Below are positions 61,488 through 64,000 of a stretch of DNA of 64,000 nucleotides, one piece after another. The stretch covers positions 1 to 64,000 of the forward strand of contig JAPKZO010000006.1 of the NCBI GenBank assembly GCA_026393755.1. Reading direction: 5' to 3'. The position numbers and the translations under genes are program-made. This DNA is from Acidobacteriota bacterium (lineage in GTDB: Bacteria > Acidobacteriota > Vicinamibacteria > Vicinamibacterales > JAKQTR01). The first letter of the stretch is position 1. Each line of letters begins with the position of its first letter. The notes beneath the pieces are model-generated. The model ran no database searches. It was not told where the DNA came from and saw only the letters and a program-made list of their open reading frames with translations.

Positions 61488-63041
61488 TCATCCTGACACC
61501 CGCGCAGCGACGGCCCCGGGTGACCCCGGCACGGGCAGCATGACGGTGAACACCGTCCCCTGGCCGACCCGGCTCTCCACTTCAATGCGGCCGCCGTGCC
61601 GCTTGACGGTCTGGTAGCTCACGAACAGCCCCAGCCCCGTACCCACACCGACCTCCTTGGAGGTGAAAAAGGGGTCGAAGATCGATCCCAGGTCCTCCTC
61701 GGGAATCCCGAGACCGGTGTCGGCGATCTCGATGCTGATCGTTGCGTGATCCACCCGCGTTGCCCGAACGGTGATCGTGCCGCCGTTCGGCATGGCCTGG
61801 ATCGCATTCAGGAAGAGATTCACGAACACCTGCTGAAGCTCCCGCGGGTTGCCGTCGACCATCGGCAGGTCATCCGGCAGGGCCACGTCGACGTGGCTGA
61901 TTTGCGCCTCGTTGCCGATCAGGCGGCGCGCGCCGGCGAGGACCTCGGCCAGCGAGACAGGCACGAACACCGGCTTCTCGACCCGGGTGAAGTCGAGGAG
62001 ATTGTGCACGGTCCCGCTCGCCCGCTCGACCTGATTGACGACGTCCTCGATCATGGCGAGCTTCTGCGCGTCGGCGTAGGCGTCGAAGTGTTCGAGGAGA
62101 GCCTCGGCGTTCAGGCTGATATTGTTGAGCGGGTTGTTGAGCTCGTGCGCGATGCCGGCCGTCAGCGTTCCGACCGCGGCCATGCGGCTGCTGCGCTCGA
62201 GCCGGTGCTCGCGATCTCGCAGCCGGAACACCATTCGGTTGATGGCGATCGCCAGGTCCGAGAACTCGTCGCGGTACCGTCGCGCCGGCTGAACTGGTGA
62301 GTAGTCGCCCCCGGCGATGCGCTGCGTGTAGCCGACGAATCGGCGGAGCGGGCTGGCAATCTGCCGCGTCATCGCGTAACCCATGGTGGCCATGACCACG
62401 AAGACCAGCAGCAACGCTCCGATCGACACGAGTGACGAAGTCCGGATGGCCGTGTGCAGCTGCATGCGCTCTCGCTGGACGACGTCGTTGGCATCGGCCA
62501 GCAACTGGGCGCCGACCCGGCGCAGTCCGTGCTCGATCGTGGCGTGCTCAGCCAAGGCCGGCGGGTCCCGACGTGTGCCGAGCGCCCCGAACCGCTCCAG
62601 CAGCGTCGCGTAGTTGTCGAGCTCACCCTCCATCCGCTCGAAGGTTGGCGCGCCCACCAGGGCGACCACGGCGTCCCGGGACCCACGCAACAGCTGATGG
62701 GCCGCCTGGGCCTGGTTCATTGCGTCGTCCAGGTTGGTGCCGTAGAGCAGATAGTTCTTCTCGTAGCGCCGCGCGTGCTCGAGTTCGAGGGTGTAGGTGC
62801 TGACTCGTTCGAGAAACTCCTGGAACATCGCGACACGCGACATGAGCATCATGGAGGCGACGACAACACTGGCCACTAGCAGGAACGAGGTGAGCATGGT
62901 CAGTGCGATGCGCAACCCGATGCTGACGTTGGGCCGATCGGCTAGAGCCCGCTCGGAGCCGAGCGCGCGGCGCGCGTCCTCGTCGCCTCGAACCGGATCA
63001 GGCGTGCGTCCTGCTCCTGGGTAGGGGTGCTGCGGCGTCAT
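61488..63041 (-). CDS. Membrane sensor histidine kinase
   Basis: A 517-residue kinase. Transmembrane helices at about 44-68 and 205-224 enclose a helical periplasmic sensor whose RRYEKNYLLYG resembles four-helix-bundle sensors. HAMP follows (~224-277), then HisKA with His299 in AGIAHELNNPLNN and a HATPase domain with N (FLNAIQAM), G1 (IADTGLGIPEED) and G2 (GVGTGLGL) boxes. It has a cytosolic N-terminal tail of about 40 polar residues. Its likely partners are the two receivers later in the operon. Confidence 0.93.
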   Translation of the reverse strand: MTPQHPYPGAGRTPDPVRGDEDARRALGSERALADRPNVSIGLRIALTMLTSFLLVASVVVASMMLMSRVAMFQEFLERVSTYTLELEHARRYEKNYLLYGTNLDDAMNQAQAAHQLLRGSRDAVVALVGAPTFERMEGELDNYATLLERFGALGTRRDPPALAEHATIEHGLRRVGAQLLADANDVVQRERMQLHTAIRTSSLVSIGALLLVFVVMATMGYAMTRQIASPLRRFVGYTQRIAGGDYSPVQPARRYRDEFSDLAIAINRMVFRLRDREHRLERSSRMAAVGTLTAGIAHELNNPLNNISLNAEALLEHFDAYADAQKLAMIEDVVNQVERASGTVHNLLDFTRVEKPVFVPVSLAEVLAGARRLIGNEAQISHVDVALPDDLPMVDGNPRELQQVFVNLFLNAIQAMPNGGTITVRATRVDHATISIEIADTGLGIPEEDLGSIFDPFFTSKEVGVGTGLGLFVSYQTVKRHGGRIEVESRVGQGTVFTVMLPVPGSPGAVAARVSG

Positions 63042-63058
63042 CCCAAGTCTGCTCGAGG

Positions 63059-63868
63059 CTACAGGGCCAGCGTCGCCGTGACGACGTGGTTGACGACGGC
63101 CCTTACGCCCTCGGTGGCCGACGCAACCTCCGCGGCCTCACCCACGGTGGCAGCCATGCGGACCATCCCTTCGATCGTGACAGTGCCCGCGTCGGCCTGG
63201 ACGCGGAAGTCCGAATCCCGAGTCCGCTGGTCGCGCGCCAGCGCCGCCGTGACCAAACTGGCCACCGCGAGGTTCTGCATCGCCGTCTGTGATTGCTCCG
63301 TCTGTTCGAACTGTTCCAACTCCGTCATCCGGACGACGACCTCACACGCACCGGCCGCACCCAGGTACTCCAGGTTGAGCACCACGTCGTAGTTCGACGC
63401 GTCCTCCCAGGCAACACCATAGAGGAAGCGCGTCCACTTTCGGCGATCTTCGTCCACCTTGTTGATGTAGGCCTCGGCCTGACCGCTCGTCATGTTGCAC
63501 TGCGCCATCGCGGCGTGGATGCGGTAGCTGAGGTCTGCGACGACGCGCACTCGGATGACGTGCCTGACGCCCGCGAGCAGGTGATGGCCGGCGTGGCCGT
63601 GGTAGATGAGGTTGCCAACCTTGGCGCGCTGGCAGAGGACGGCTCGAATATAGGCCAGGTAGCGGTCGCGGTCGCGCCGGAACCGATCCCAGAACGACGG
63701 GGGTTGGCTGAGGGCTGCGCCCAACTCGACCTGCGACACGCCGTACACCGCGGCCGCTTCTGCGATGACCTCGCGGCTCAAACAGGGGTAGCCGAGCCGA
63801 TCTGCGAGGCATTCAGCCAGCCGCTTGCCACCGCTGAACGTCCCACGCGAAATGGTGATGATGGACAC
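63059..63868 (-). CDS. Cytidylate-kinase-like protein with BON domain (copy B)
   Basis: A 269-residue paralogue of the protein at 55633 with the same plan. ITISRGTFSGGKRLAECLAD starts it; SQPPSFWDRFRRD, GNLIYHGHAGHHLLAG and DRRKWTRFLYGVAWEDASNY are all shared. The C-terminal BON-like part (FRVQADAGTVTIEGMVRMAA ... VNHVVTATLAL) is more divergent. GTG 63868 follows GGGGGAAG by 4 bases. First gene of the six-gene operon, 17 bases before the sensor kinase. Confidence 0.75.
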   Translation of the reverse strand: MSIITISRGTFSGGKRLAECLADRLGYPCLSREVIAEAAAVYGVSQVELGAALSQPPSFWDRFRRDRDRYLAYIRAVLCQRAKVGNLIYHGHAGHHLLAGVRHVIRVRVVADLSYRIHAAMAQCNMTSGQAEAYINKVDEDRRKWTRFLYGVAWEDASNYDVVLNLEYLGAAGACEVVVRMTELEQFEQTEQSQTAMQNLAVASLVTAALARDQRTRDSDFRVQADAGTVTIEGMVRMAATVGEAAEVASATEGVRAVVNHVVTATLAL

Positions 63869-63942
63869 GGGACTTCCCCCTTGATCGTGCAGACGCGGGC
63901 GCAGGGGGCAGAACGGGAGCCCAAACGTGGCAAGGCGTGCCC

Positions 63943-63970
63943 AGTATACTGCGGTCGGTGAGCGAGTCAA
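63943..63970 (-). promoter_or_regulatory. Promoter of the six-gene kinase/transport/receiver operon
   Basis: On the minus strand TTGACT (63970-63965), a 16-base spacer and TATACT (63948-63943). Start expected near 63936, about 70 bases before GTG 63868. This seems to drive 63868 down to 56456. Confidence 0.65.
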
Positions 63971-64000
63971 CGCGCGCGTAGCGAATCACCTGCGTGAAGC

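Overview
The window is high-GC, densely coded bacterial chromosome with housekeeping genes throughout. No rRNA, CRISPR array, insertion sequence or prophage was recognised. The gene content suggests an Acidobacteriota genome, most likely class Vicinamibacteria: tricorn/S41 proteases with beta-propeller repeats, PadR plus membrane-protein pairs, decayed PD40 proteins, lpxD/lpxB, both AcnA and AcnB, and PPDK-like signalling proteins. That assignment is inference from gene content and codon usage; no marker phylogeny was run.

Region by region. 0-5 kb (minus): zapA and a zapB-like gene, then rplT, rpmI, infC and thrS, tRNA-Val(GAC) and an HU gene. infC lacks a normal start codon and appears to begin at AUC. 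5-9.5 kb (minus): an S41 peptidase homologue whose Ser and Lys catalytic positions are both replaced, an EnvC-like LytM protein and a large alkaline-phosphatase-superfamily protein. 9.5-17.5 kb: ruvX and mltG (plus), then nadK, tlyA, ispA, xseB, xseA, ymdB and hsp20 (minus), with a nitroreductase relic after nadK. 17.5-22.7 kb (minus): a five-gene carboxylic-acid cluster (LeuD-like, LeuC-like, class III CoA-transferase, HMG-CoA-lyase-like enzyme, isocitrate/isopropylmalate-type dehydrogenase).

22.9-30.8 kb: an hsp20 gene with a strong promoter and an AT-rich inverted repeat, an RpoZ-like gene, gatCA (minus), a MEMO/AMMECR1 pair, a Mit_KHE1-like gene, lpxD and lpxB. 30.9-40.7 kb: acnA, queG, acnB (minus) and a tricorn protease. 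40.7-43.8 kb is a decay zone: histidine-kinase and PD40 relics, an MNT nucleotidyltransferase with a 15-codon partner remnant, a small gene with an early stop codon, and a padR/membrane-protein pair. 43.8-51 kb: two HExxH metallopeptidases, an FmdB zinc ribbon, metG, a Tat-exported enolase-superfamily epimerase and a DUF2007 gene.

51.6-64 kb looks like a redox, sulfur or energy-stress island. On the plus strand are a UspA protein, a Cys-rich Rrf2 regulator, an adenylate kinase, two siroheme-synthesis enzymes and a cytidylate-kinase-like/BON protein, with a DsrE-like gene opposite. On the minus strand six tightly packed genes run from one clear promoter at the right edge: a second kinase-like/BON paralogue, a sensor histidine kinase, TauE/SafE, a TIGR02186-type membrane protein, a PEP-synthase-like protein fused to a receiver domain, and a single-domain receiver. 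This operon is the best candidate in the window for an undescribed system.

Dispersed palindromic elements are scattered between genes, and one supplies the C-terminal tail of TlyA.
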